Shown here in pieces: positions 1 to 9,428 of a stretch of DNA of 64,000 bases. Source of the stretch: Lachnospiraceae bacterium (lineage in GTDB: Bacteria; Bacillota; Clostridia; Lachnospirales; Lachnospiraceae); NCBI GenBank assembly GCA_009774395.1, contig VSNQ01000007.1, positions 5,523 through 69,522 of the forward strand, in the 5' to 3' direction. Both the position numbers and the translations under genes were made by a program. A model generated the notes under the pieces. That model did not search any database and had not been told where the DNA came from. It saw only the letters and a list, made by a program, of their open reading frames with translations. Every line of letters begins with the position of its first letter. Position 1 is the first letter of the stretch.

Positions 1-3000
1 GGGTTCTTCTTGGGAAATATCAGATAAAATATATTGAAGAATTTTTCCACGCAGGATATTCTCTGCGGGCTGCTCCTCTATTCCCTGCTGCCTTCTATAT
101 TCTTTTGGTAGTACATTATAATAATTAACCTTGCATAGCACTGGTTCAATCCATTTATCCTGATAAACCGCCGCAACCCCCGACGGCAGCTTTGCCAGTT
201 CATCAATCTGCTTATCGGTCAATCCTGCTGCCTTTCCTGTTAACTCCCTGTCCGAATACTCCGGCAGCCGCATAATAATCTTCGTATTGGTATTGCGGAT
301 TACAGACATATCAAGCAGTCCCGGCGCTTGATCTACAATCACAAAACCCTCTCCATATGTGCGCATTTCCGCAATCGCATTCGATATCATTTCCACAGAC
401 TTTCCAAGCAAATTAGAAGAATCACTGCTTTGTTCCATAGAAGTCCGCTTTAAAAGATTATGTGCTTCCTCAAGAACCGTTATATGACGCAAAGGCAGGT
501 TAATTCCACCTTGACTCATTCTGCGTTCCTGTAAACGCATTATCAGAATCCCCATAATCATGGCTTTGGTTTCGCTTGACGCTACTCTGCTTAAATCCAC
601 AATTGCGCTTTCCTCAAACAATTGTTTCTGATCGACCTCATTACAGGTGAAAATCTGTCCATTTAAACCATTTGTCAAAGATTTCACACGTGTAATCAGC
701 GAACCGGTATAATTATCCTTTACTTCCTGCGAATAATCGGAACTGCTTATCACCTTGCGCAATGCTGCCAATACATCCGCAAAACATGGATAAATCGCCG
801 GCGTATATCTGTTTTTGGAGGTGCTCAAATCCCATCCTGCAAAGCAATACGCCTGCTCAACCGCCTCTTTCAACACGGCTGGCATTGCTGCATACATGGG
901 CCAGCATACATTGAATATATCAATTAATCTGTCTATATGTTCCAAAATATGTATCCCCTTTTCAAACTGAAAAGGATTAATTCTTAATAGTTCCATATAG
1001 TAGGGATTTGTGCCAAATACATGAAAATCCTTTCCAAACACTTGCTTATACTCACCCTTAGCCGGTTCAATAATCAGTGTCGGCACTGCTTTGGGAAGTT
1101 CGTGAATCCCCATATGAATACCATTTAAGCGTGAAATGATCTCATATACCGTATTCGATTTGCCAGATCCGGTAGCACCTGTAATAAACGTATGCTTCGT
1201 CAAGCTTTCCACATCCAAATCGACCTTTGTTTTTGCCTCTTTTCCCAAATGATAAATTTTCCCTAAATTAAATTTTCTTCCCTGTTCTTCCTCTCGCTTC
1301 AGCACTTCCTGCGCAAATGCTGTATGTTCTGTCACGGGCAGACCATTGACAGAATGACGGGGTAATCCCATATGAATCGCCAGCTCGTCCGTGCTGACCA
1401 AAACCGATGGATTTACAATCTCCTGCCGGATTTCATCATAATCAAACCCCTCGTATAAAAAACAAGGATGCAGGAAATTTTTAATATATTCAAAAATACT
1501 TTCCACTTTGTCTTCTTCAAACCATGTGTTTACAGCCGCCCTTTCAATGCCGCTCTGCAAGCCGGAAACCACGGATTGGTATGTATTTGCTGCTGTTTCC
1601 GTTTCAGCCGCGCTCTCCCCAATAAAATATGCCGCAAAATCCCACATTCCAATACTTTCGCATTCTTCTATACGCTTTAAGTGCTTTTCCAAGCGCTGTG
1701 TAATTGACGCAAGTGTCATATTTTTTGCATTCAGCGTAATACCCTGTGAAGATCCAAATGTTTCTGTCAAAGTTTTGGAATTAACCAAACTAAACGCTTC
1801 CCCTGCACTAAATGTTTCGCCGTGTTGTGTTCCCATCCCATATGACTGCGTTTTCCCTCTGCTCTTGTTTGTCCCATGTGTAACACTATCCGCATGAGAG
1901 TCACTCAGCCCATATGTCAGCGTTTTGGAAATGGAATCGGACTTTGAAACCGCATGGCTAGTCCCATGTGATAGGGAATGCGTATCACTAGAGGAATATC
2001 CACGAGATGCATTAACGCCAAATTTCATATTATCCGACGAAGCAGAAGTATTTACACCTATGCTTACATTCGTTCCTGCTGTATGAGAATCTGATTCTGT
2101 AAAATGTGTGCCGTCTGTAACCCCTTCTGTATATGAAGTCCCTTCTGATGCAGATTGATTCTTTCCGCTTGTATCGGTGCTTCCAAAACTTTCGCTGTTT
2201 CCTTCTGTATAAGAATCCGCCTTGCTTATATTTACCGAAGTGCCTTGGTTCACCCCATAAGATAAGTTCTGTGTTTTGCTGTCACTTTGTCCCTGTGCTG
2301 TGCTGGTACTGTCTGATGTGGAAAAATTCAACTGTATATTGGCAAACGGGGATATTTGCGTATAAATATTTTCATAATCCCTTTTTATGTCTATTAGTTT
2401 CTTATAACCTACATTTTCCGCTATAAAAACAGCCGTGTAAGCTTTTCCCTGCATACTATCCACAAATTTCTCAAGTCCCTGCATAAATTCCCGATTATCA
2501 ATATTGTCATCTTTCTGCTTAAAGTCCGCTACACACGTAACGCCGGAAATGCACCCTGCATGGAGCTTCTGCATATCCATTTTCATATCTTCATCATAAT
2601 ATGCATCAATACGGCTTCCCGGAAATACGCCCATAAGACTTTGCTTTAACATCTGTGTCATAGTTCCCGATGAAAACTTCCGCTCTAGGGAACGGACACC
2701 TAAATAGAAATCATTTTGCAATCCATTGCTCTTTATCATTAAAACGAGCGTACACGGCTTATTCGATAATGCGTGAAACATGGTTGACAATGCATAGACG
2801 GAAAATTCGTTTTCCTGATAAACAAGTTCACTAATACGGAAAAATTGAATATCCTTTAGGGACAATTTCGTATCCTGATCCAGCGGTACAATTGGCAGAT
2901 CCGATAAATGAACCCTGTAACCTTTCATTACTTCGTCGTCAATAATTTGCAGACAATTTCCAAGATTCTGCTGCAAAACAGAAAGATTCATTCCTTGTGG

Positions 3001-3120
3001 AATTTCATTGTACGACAGTTGCGGCGGCTGCGATGTTTTAGAGGCTGCTGCCGCCGGAACTGCAAACGACGAATAATCTTCTTTTTTATTTTGTAATTCC
3101 TGATAATTTTTAAATTTCAT
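1..3120 (-). CDS. HerA/FtsK-like ATPase with Ser/Thr/Gly-rich insert (partial, runs off left edge)
   Basis: Open for 1040 codons from the ATG at 3120 and still open at base 1, so the C-terminus is missing. Walker A GATGSGKSNT lies near residues 648-657 and a Walker B strand ending in VLEEAHN near 878-884, followed by a MRTYGEGFVIVDQ segment, the arrangement of HerA-type (DUF87) DNA-pumping ATPases. Residues about 268-445 are a low-complexity Ser/Thr/Gly/His stretch. The N-terminal 260 residues are not recognised. The start overlaps the stop of the preceding gene as ATGA, which implies translational coupling. Known of the family: hexameric ring ATPases that move or unwind DNA, often paired with nucleases in defence loci. 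Inference: the motor of the dynamin-containing operon. The family call is firm; the role is not. Confidence 0.85.
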   Translation of the reverse strand, partial: MKFKNYQELQNKKEDYSSFAVPAAAASKTSQPPQLSYNEIPQGMNLSVLQQNLGNCLQIIDDEVMKGYRVHLSDLPIVPLDQDTKLSLKDIQFFRISELVYQENEFSVYALSTMFHALSNKPCTLVLMIKSNGLQNDFYLGVRSLERKFSSGTMTQMLKQSLMGVFPGSRIDAYYDEDMKMDMQKLHAGCISGVTCVADFKQKDDNIDNREFMQGLEKFVDSMQGKAYTAVFIAENVGYKKLIDIKRDYENIYTQISPFANIQLNFSTSDSTSTAQGQSDSKTQNLSYGVNQGTSVNISKADSYTEGNSESFGSTDTSGKNQSASEGTSYTEGVTDGTHFTESDSHTAGTNVSIGVNTSASSDNMKFGVNASRGYSSSDTHSLSHGTSHAVSKSDSISKTLTYGLSDSHADSVTHGTNKSRGKTQSYGMGTQHGETFSAGEAFSLVNSKTLTETFGSSQGITLNAKNMTLASITQRLEKHLKRIEECESIGMWDFAAYFIGESAAETETAANTYQSVVSGLQSGIERAAVNTWFEEDKVESIFEYIKNFLHPCFLYEGFDYDEIRQEIVNPSVLVSTDELAIHMGLPRHSVNGLPVTEHTAFAQEVLKREEEQGRKFNLGKIYHLGKEAKTKVDLDVESLTKHTFITGATGSGKSNTVYEIISRLNGIHMGIHELPKAVPTLIIEPAKGEYKQVFGKDFHVFGTNPYYMELLRINPFQFEKGIHILEHIDRLIDIFNVCWPMYAAMPAVLKEAVEQAYCFAGWDLSTSKNRYTPAIYPCFADVLAALRKVISSSDYSQEVKDNYTGSLITRVKSLTNGLNGQIFTCNEVDQKQLFEESAIVDLSRVASSETKAMIMGILIMRLQERRMSQGGINLPLRHITVLEEAHNLLKRTSMEQSSDSSNLLGKSVEMISNAIAEMRTYGEGFVIVDQAPGLLDMSVIRNTNTKIIMRLPEYSDRELTGKAAGLTDKQIDELAKLPSGVAAVYQDKWIEPVLCKVNYYNVLPKEYRRQQGIEEQPAENILRGKILQYILSDISQEEP

Positions 3121-3440
3121 TCTATTCCTTTGCCTTTATCAATTTTATAAAATAATCTCTCTTTATCTTTTATTATTACTTTATAATATTGCGGATTCCC
3201 CGTTGTCGGATCGCATTTTTTGCACGCTATAACCCTATAATTGCCTTGATATGGTACAAATTTTTCAAAATATTTCCAATTTAGAAAGTTATCAATCCGA
3301 CTCAATTCTTCCGCTCCACCACTTACCATGCGCCGATAGTGATATTGTTTCACCTTCTCTTTAGAATTTTTTAAACCTTTTGCGTCCCACAATTCTTTCC
3401 ATTCTGTCACCCGCAAGTAATTTCCCTTACTCTGTGACAA
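3117..3440 (-). CDS. Small hypothetical protein, TTG start (or longer)
   Basis: 107 residues if it begins at the TTG at 3440; no family recognised. The protein is basic and aromatic, with an ACKKCDPTTG segment (CxxC) near residues 72-80. The stop overlaps the ATG of the HerA-like gene. No good ribosome site precedes the TTG. The same frame stays open for about 40 more codons upstream, past the stop of the preceding coiled-coil gene, and that stretch looks like protein sequence but has no ATG, GTG or TTG. The true start is therefore uncertain: a rare start codon or a -1 frameshift from the upstream gene are both possible. Its place in a tightly packed operon supports it being real. Confidence 0.6.
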   Translation of the reverse strand: MSQSKGNYLRVTEWKELWDAKGLKNSKEKVKQYHYRRMVSGGAEELSRIDNFLNWKYFEKFVPYQGNYRVIACKKCDPTTGNPQYYKVIIKDKERLFYKIDKGKGIE

Positions 3441-3556
3441 CTCAAATACTGTTACATTTTGACCTATTATAGTACCTTTTAGAATATCTGTTATTTTTTC
3501 TTCTATTTTAAAGATTACTTCATAAATTGCGCTTTTCCTGTCTTGGGACTGCTCTC

Positions 3557-4321
3557 TTAATTTCTCATTGCCATTACTACAATTATTACGATAATCAGAA
3601 AAACTACTATTACCAGAACAGCCCCCATTACTTTTTTTGTTTCCGTACCTCCTGAAACTTGTATATTTTCACTTCTGCGCAATTGTTCCTTACGTTGTTC
3701 TTCACGAGCTTTGTTTTCTTCAAAACGCTGATTTTTCTGTGCAAGTGCTCTGCGTTCTGCTTCCAGTTCTTCCTCCTGTTTTTGTTTTTGGCTTTTTATT
3801 TGCTGCTGCACCTGCATATTTTGATTGGTATAATCCTTATGCGTATTGTTTGACACATTTGCATTTACATCACGATAATTCTGATTTTCCTGATTTGTTT
3901 GCACCTTATCTTCAAAACGCTGGTTTCCTTGTTCTAGTACTCTATGTGATGTTTCTAATTCTTCTTGTCTTTGTTCGAGTTTTTTATGTGCTGCCTCTCG
4001 TTCCTGAACCAACTTACCTATTTTTTCTGCATATACCACTTTCGCAACATCCTGCATATGCCCAAACCGCTCTACAGAAAAATTCTTTAATAAATCCATC
4101 TTAATATTGTCCCAATAATCATCTGTCCAATTAGCTTGATTATTGGAAAAAGGCATTAAATCTCTATGTGATTCAAACATTTCTGGCAGCATTTTACGGC
4201 AATATTCAAAATCTTCCTTATATTTTTCAAAAGTTGGATCAACATCCAGACAATCTGCAAAGACATACTGTAAGCCTCTTATATCTTTATTGTCCACACG
4301 TTTTTTCACTTCATCATGCAT
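3557..4321 (-). CDS. Coiled-coil protein with C-terminal membrane anchor
   Basis: 254 residues from the ATG at 4321. An upstream ATG at 4378 is in frame, but the strong GAGGAGG site sits 8 bases before 4321, overlapping the stop of the dynamin-like gene, so 4321 is preferred. The first 85 residues form a small helical domain. A Gln/Glu/Lys/Arg-rich coiled coil follows, with the phrase Q-x-R-F-E recurring. A single hydrophobic segment of about 20 residues (VLVIVVFLIIVIIVV) ends 5 residues before the C-terminus, which makes it a tail-anchored type. No signal peptide and no catalytic motif seen. Inference: it tethers the cytoplasmic GTPases or ATPase of this operon to the membrane. Function unknown. 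Confidence 0.8.
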   Translation of the reverse strand: MHDEVKKRVDNKDIRGLQYVFADCLDVDPTFEKYKEDFEYCRKMLPEMFESHRDLMPFSNNQANWTDDYWDNIKMDLLKNFSVERFGHMQDVAKVVYAEKIGKLVQEREAAHKKLEQRQEELETSHRVLEQGNQRFEDKVQTNQENQNYRDVNANVSNNTHKDYTNQNMQVQQQIKSQKQKQEEELEAERRALAQKNQRFEENKAREEQRKEQLRRSENIQVSGGTETKKVMGAVLVIVVFLIIVIIVVMAMRN

Positions 4322-4334
4322 TGCATCAACCTCC

Positions 4335-6878
4335 TCACATATCCAGTATGCTGTCGATTTGATTCTTATTAGCTTCAATCCATTCTAAGATATCTCTGCT
4401 CTTTTTCAGTTCTTCTTCTCTTGTCTTTTGATCTTTTGCGCATTGTTCCAGTTCCTCGTATTTCTGCGTAATTAATTGATCCAATTTCTCAAGACTATTG
4501 ATAAACTGCTTTTTCATACTTTCCGCCTGCTTCTCTGCATAAGAGCACGCATTATTCATTCCGTCCTCCAAGGTTTGACGCAGTGTGGCAAGTAATCCTG
4601 TTTGTATTACCGATACATCTGCAGAATAGTTTTCTATTGTTTCCGTCCTTTCTTCGTAAACATCCCGCATAATCGTCTTGTAATCCAAAACCGTCTTGTA
4701 TACATCTCTATCCTCATAATCATCCACATTTTCGTAGACATCTTCTTCAATATATTTTGGTGTAAGAATCTTCCACCATCTCTTATTAGGATTTCTAACT
4801 GTTCTTGTTCCTGTCCGTTCTCTGTGAGATCCAACCTTTACTTTCTCCGTTCCGATTTTTTCTTCATGAGAACCTACAACTACTTCTTCCTCCTCTTCTC
4901 CGACTTTCTCATAATAGGATCTTGTTTCATATTCCACTTCTCCTACATCATCAACAGTATCCTCAATAAACTCATTAGAAGCCCATGTTTCTGTATTTTC
5001 CTTCATCTTTGCCAATTCTCCTTTAATTAAATCAATTGTAGAGAAGTCTAGCTGTGATTCCATTGCACTTTCATCAATACTTTTCAGCTTTTCCTGATAT
5101 CCTAACAGGATTTGTTCACTGTTCTCAAGCAGTTCATGATTAATCACACTTTCTAGTTCTGTTGCCATTTCAGCCAAACTATCAGAACCTGTCGCCGCAA
5201 ATGTATTTATCAGTCTTATCGTTTCATTTTTACTATAAATGGTATCTCCATACGGCTTAAATATCTTTTGAACCTGCTTGGATGCTTTTTGCTTTAGCTT
5301 TTCTGCTTTCGCATTAATTGCCTTCATTGGATCAAGCGCTTGTATCTGCTCTTTAAATTTCTGTGCTTCCTTTCCACCGGATATTTTTTCTCTAATTACC
5401 GCTGCACGTTCTGCACAGGCTTTCGCTGCATTTTCATCTGTGATAATCTGTTCTTTTGCATTTGCCAGCACTTTATTGCTCTCTAATACTTCCTGAAATG
5501 TTTCTACCAAATCCTTTACTTTCTTTGTTTTTGCATACTTTTTAACATATGCTGTAATTGCGGATTCAATAGAGCATATACCACAGTGAATTAATGCCTG
5601 TTCTTTTGTATCGTTTTGCGCCTGCGCCTGTTTTAATCTGTAATTTAATTCCCGCTGCGCACTTGGTGACAATGTTGTATATTTTTCCAAGTGCATAGAG
5701 TCATACTCAATAAACTTATCGATCATAGGCAAAGTATCTCTTGCTGCGGAAGGCAGTTTCCTTTCATCTGCTCTGGTAAGATTGTCAATATCAATACCGC
5801 CTAAATAGGAACGAATATTCAGTGCTGTAAATGCAGAACATGGAAAAATCTGCGGATCTTCAATGCCATGACTGTAAAGATATCCCTTTGCCGACGCAAT
5901 TGCTTTCCCAATGTCTTCTTCCTCTGGATTAAAACCATCCATCTTATTAATAACAAACAAAAATCTGTCACGAACCTGCTTTCCGCCTTTTTTTATCTGA
6001 TCCGCCACATAACTAAGCAAAGAATTATCATCGTTTGTACTAAGCTGCGTACCATTGAGCACATATAAAATCAAGCTATTAGAGTCATTATTAATTGAAC
6101 TGTATGTAGTATTTTTATGCTCCTGATTCTGGGAATTATTCGGGCCCGGCGTATCTACCAGCATCAGAGCAATCTCTCTTGCATCCAAAAACGGAATATC
6201 CCCTTCCGCTTCGATTTTGGATACCTGATCATTTTCATTTAACTCACTCATAACTTCGTAAGTAAGATTATCTGTTTCTCTAATTACATTTCCTTGTTTA
6301 TCATATACAACTGCTTGAAAGCCCTCTTTATCATTATCCAGAATTTCTGTAATTGTTGCGGTACATGCTTCATTTTTAGACGGCATTAGCTTTTTGCCCA
6401 ACAGCGCGTTAATCAACGTTGACTTGCCGGAACTCATTGTAGCAATTACATTCACTGGAAATTCTGCTTCATTTACACTTTCAAATGCTCTCACCAGCTT
6501 CGGATCGCGGAAATCATCAATCGGCGCATCTTCGTCCTGCAGATCATTAAAAATATCCACAATCTTCTGCGTAATATCCTCCGCTGCCTGTCCTTCGACA
6601 TATTTTAAATCCGCCGTTTTTACTGTTCCTATCTTTTTTGCATTCTGAAACGCGTCCTCAAAATCATCCCAATCCAAATCCATACCACAAAATTCGATTT
6701 CAAAATCCACTGTATTTAGTTCTTTGGTCAGCATTTCGGGAAACTCACCAATCCACTCTTGCAGCCTTTTTCCTTTTACCAGCTTATAGAGCGTGCTGTC
6801 TGTTTCTATTTCCCGCCCATTGACCTCAATCCATGTTGAAAGTCTGTACGGATTGTACTTAACGTATACTTGTGCCAT
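4335..6878 (-). CDS. Dynamin-like GTPase, single G domain with coiled-coil stalk
   Basis: 847 residues; AGGAGG lies 8 bases before the ATG. Residues 1-85 are a module shared with the next dynamin-like gene (NPYRLST, LDWDDFEDAF). The G domain follows: P-loop ATMSSGKST (146-154), switch Thr in ACTAT (~171-175), DTPG (242-245), NKMD (311-314). From about residue 455 the protein is helical and coiled-coil. Around 650-720 there is a charged repetitive section with the phrases VGSHEEKIGTEKV and VGSHRERTGTRTV. No hydrophobic transmembrane segment is evident. Known of the family: bacterial dynamin-like proteins bind GTP and remodel membranes, often as pairs. Inference: works with the neighbouring two-G-domain protein as a hetero-oligomer. 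Confidence 0.88.
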   Translation of the reverse strand: MAQVYVKYNPYRLSTWIEVNGREIETDSTLYKLVKGKRLQEWIGEFPEMLTKELNTVDFEIEFCGMDLDWDDFEDAFQNAKKIGTVKTADLKYVEGQAAEDITQKIVDIFNDLQDEDAPIDDFRDPKLVRAFESVNEAEFPVNVIATMSSGKSTLINALLGKKLMPSKNEACTATITEILDNDKEGFQAVVYDKQGNVIRETDNLTYEVMSELNENDQVSKIEAEGDIPFLDAREIALMLVDTPGPNNSQNQEHKNTTYSSINNDSNSLILYVLNGTQLSTNDDNSLLSYVADQIKKGGKQVRDRFLFVINKMDGFNPEEEDIGKAIASAKGYLYSHGIEDPQIFPCSAFTALNIRSYLGGIDIDNLTRADERKLPSAARDTLPMIDKFIEYDSMHLEKYTTLSPSAQRELNYRLKQAQAQNDTKEQALIHCGICSIESAITAYVKKYAKTKKVKDLVETFQEVLESNKVLANAKEQIITDENAAKACAERAAVIREKISGGKEAQKFKEQIQALDPMKAINAKAEKLKQKASKQVQKIFKPYGDTIYSKNETIRLINTFAATGSDSLAEMATELESVINHELLENSEQILLGYQEKLKSIDESAMESQLDFSTIDLIKGELAKMKENTETWASNEFIEDTVDDVGEVEYETRSYYEKVGEEEEEVVVGSHEEKIGTEKVKVGSHRERTGTRTVRNPNKRWWKILTPKYIEEDVYENVDDYEDRDVYKTVLDYKTIMRDVYEERTETIENYSADVSVIQTGLLATLRQTLEDGMNNACSYAEKQAESMKKQFINSLEKLDQLITQKYEELEQCAKDQKTREEELKKSRDILEWIEANKNQIDSILDM

Positions 6879-6952
6879 AAATAAATCCTCCTTCGCAAAA
6901 TGCTTTTATTTTATACTGTTTCTTCTAAGTATTATTAATTTAAGAAATTCGA

Positions 6953-9268
6953 CTAATAATTTGTGTCTGATATTGCCTGATAATTATCCCCGCCTTCACA
7001 AAATGCCTTTATAATCGTTTCTATATAACTTATCCCACAAGTTTTTAATAACTGACGATCTTCGTCTTCACTATCCGGCACTGTAATATCTGGAAAATAT
7101 TTTGTATAATAATCCACAATATTCATCTGTTCAAATTTATCTTCCATATTGTTTCGTTCTCGCCGTTCTATCCGGGTTAATTCTTCTTTTTCCGCCTTTT
7201 TTGCCAGAAAACCGGCTCTTGCAGACACGGGACATACCAGCGGCTTCTTAAATCCCATTGCCTCAAGACGTTTTATCTGTGTTTGTGCAATTGCCCCAAT
7301 ATCTTCCTCATCTTCATTTAATGCATCCGTTTTATTTATCACAAACAACACTGCTTTATCGCCGATATGTTGTTTTACAAACTCTAAATGCGCATTCTCA
7401 TCCTCTGTTCCAAGCTGTGTCGCATTCATCAAATAAATCATTAGCTGATAATTTCCCGCACTTATCATCTGATCTGTAATCTGCTTATGCTCCGCATCAC
7501 CGCTAAAATTCACTCCCGGAGAATCATTGATAATTAAACGCTGCCCTGCCAGTATTCCCTCGTAATATACTGTTCTGACTACTGTTTTATCGGCAATATC
7601 CGGATCTTTTTCCCGATTTGCTGCAATGGATAACGCATAATCATACTCAAATGTAAAATCTGTATCAAACGGCTTACTAACAATCGAATGCAGTTTACTA
7701 GTACACGCCATATTACGGGAAAGACAAATATTTTTACCTGTCAATGCATTAATAAACGTTGATTTGCCTGCGCTCATCGTTGCTGTCACCAATATTTTAT
7801 AGGAATCTGTTTCGATAAAATTCTGATGATAGGCATGAAACGCTTCTATTATATCTTTTGTCTTTTTTATTTCTATATACTTCTTCATATAAGAAGCAAT
7901 ATATCTTTCTATCGAAGGAATCCCACTGTGTATGAGTACCTGCATTTTGCTATCCCCTCGCTGTTGTGACTGAAGCAGATGCGATTCTATCTCTCCTTGT
8001 GCAGCCAATGACAACGGCGCATATTGTTCCAAATACATTGACTCATAAGCAGTTATTTTATCAATCATTGCAAGCGCATCCCTTGCTGATGCGGATAATT
8101 GTTTCTCATTTTCACGAGTCAGCTTATTTATATCAATATTTTTTAAACTTGTTCTGATATGCAGTGCCGTAAACGCTGAACAAGGAAAAATATGCGGATT
8201 CTCTATCCCATAAGAAACAAGTATCTCTTTTACTGATTCCACCGCTTTCCCCATATCCTCTGCTTCGGGGGCAGAAGTATCCATTTTATTCAACACAAAC
8301 AAAAATCTGTTCTGTGCCTGTTTTCCGCCTTTTTTTATCTGTTCTATAATACAATCTAGTATTTCTGTTTTTTCGTATAAATGTGCTCCGTCCAATACAT
8401 ATAGAACCAGACTGTCCTCATGATTTCGAATCTCATCCATAATTTGCTTTATAATCTCGCATTCCTTTGCCCTATTAACAAGCGATGTAAGTTGATCAAT
8501 CAGTCCGATTTGGTTTTTTCGATTATATAATCTATCTGTGTTAGGAGTATCCACAAGCACAGGAATATCCGTTTGCATCCGTAAAAATGGTATATTTCCT
8601 TCCATTGTAATATGGTATATCTCCGCATTATTATGAAACTCCTGCATTTTGTCATATGTAACTGCTTCTGTTTCCTCTATCACTTCATCTATTTCGTTAT
8701 ATGCTTTCGCTGTAAAACCGGATACCTTTTTATCCACTACCTTAACAACAGCATTGGTACTCCCTATATTTTGGCACGGCATTATCCGTTTCCGCAGCAA
8801 TGCATTTACTAACGTTGATTTCCCAGCGCCTGCTGCCCCAGCCACATAAATCGTGCTTATGGGACTGCGCTTATTTTTTATTGCTGCAATAAGTTCCGCA
8901 TCTTTGCATCCACTGGGTACCTGATACTGGACAGACGCAAAATAATCTAATATTTTTTGTCCAATATCATTACTGGGCTTTTCCTCGATAAACGTTAATT
9001 TCGTTTTCGTTAAAATTTCCTCTTTCTCAGCGCAATAAAATGCTTCTTTAAAATCCTCCCAATCCAATTCCAACCCATAAAATTGGATTTCATACTTATC
9101 CGAACCATATTCCTGTTCCAATAATTCCGGAAAGGTATTTGCCCAATCCCGTAGTTTCTTTTTTTGAACGCTTTGATAAAGACTGCTGTCAGGCGAAATT
9201 TCCTCTCCGTTTATTTTTATAATTGTTTCCAAATGATATGGATTATAGTGTACATTTATTTGTTCCAT
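6953..9268 (-). CDS. Dynamin-like protein with two tandem GTPase domains
   Basis: 771 residues. Residues 1-85 and the first G domain (P-loop GAAGAGKST 144-152, DTPN 240-243, NKMD 327-330) align with the neighbouring single-G-domain protein through about residue 480, including SGIPSIERYIASYMKKY. Where the neighbour continues into a coiled coil, this one has a second complete G domain (P-loop ATMSAGKST 496-504, DSPG 582-585, NKTD 645-648) and then ends at residue 771 with almost no stalk. Its second P-loop is closer to the neighbour's P-loop than its own first one is. Seventy-five bases separate the two genes. Fused tandem dynamins are known in bacteria, but a partner lacking a stalk is unusual. 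Confidence 0.87.
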   Translation of the reverse strand: MEQINVHYNPYHLETIIKINGEEISPDSSLYQSVQKKKLRDWANTFPELLEQEYGSDKYEIQFYGLELDWEDFKEAFYCAEKEEILTKTKLTFIEEKPSNDIGQKILDYFASVQYQVPSGCKDAELIAAIKNKRSPISTIYVAGAAGAGKSTLVNALLRKRIMPCQNIGSTNAVVKVVDKKVSGFTAKAYNEIDEVIEETEAVTYDKMQEFHNNAEIYHITMEGNIPFLRMQTDIPVLVDTPNTDRLYNRKNQIGLIDQLTSLVNRAKECEIIKQIMDEIRNHEDSLVLYVLDGAHLYEKTEILDCIIEQIKKGGKQAQNRFLFVLNKMDTSAPEAEDMGKAVESVKEILVSYGIENPHIFPCSAFTALHIRTSLKNIDINKLTRENEKQLSASARDALAMIDKITAYESMYLEQYAPLSLAAQGEIESHLLQSQQRGDSKMQVLIHSGIPSIERYIASYMKKYIEIKKTKDIIEAFHAYHQNFIETDSYKILVTATMSAGKSTFINALTGKNICLSRNMACTSKLHSIVSKPFDTDFTFEYDYALSIAANREKDPDIADKTVVRTVYYEGILAGQRLIINDSPGVNFSGDAEHKQITDQMISAGNYQLMIYLMNATQLGTEDENAHLEFVKQHIGDKAVLFVINKTDALNEDEEDIGAIAQTQIKRLEAMGFKKPLVCPVSARAGFLAKKAEKEELTRIERRERNNMEDKFEQMNIVDYYTKYFPDITVPDSEDEDRQLLKTCGISYIETIIKAFCEGGDNYQAISDTNY

Positions 9269-9428
9269 AATAGTCCTCTATTCTTGTTCATATTTATAAC
9301 TTTTAACATATGCAAATAATAAAATTATTACAATTTCGTTCTACTAAATCGTAACTTATACTGACAAGCGCTTAAATTTGCCAATAATTGTTTCTATCTA
9401 ATTTACATAATACTTTATATAATATAAT

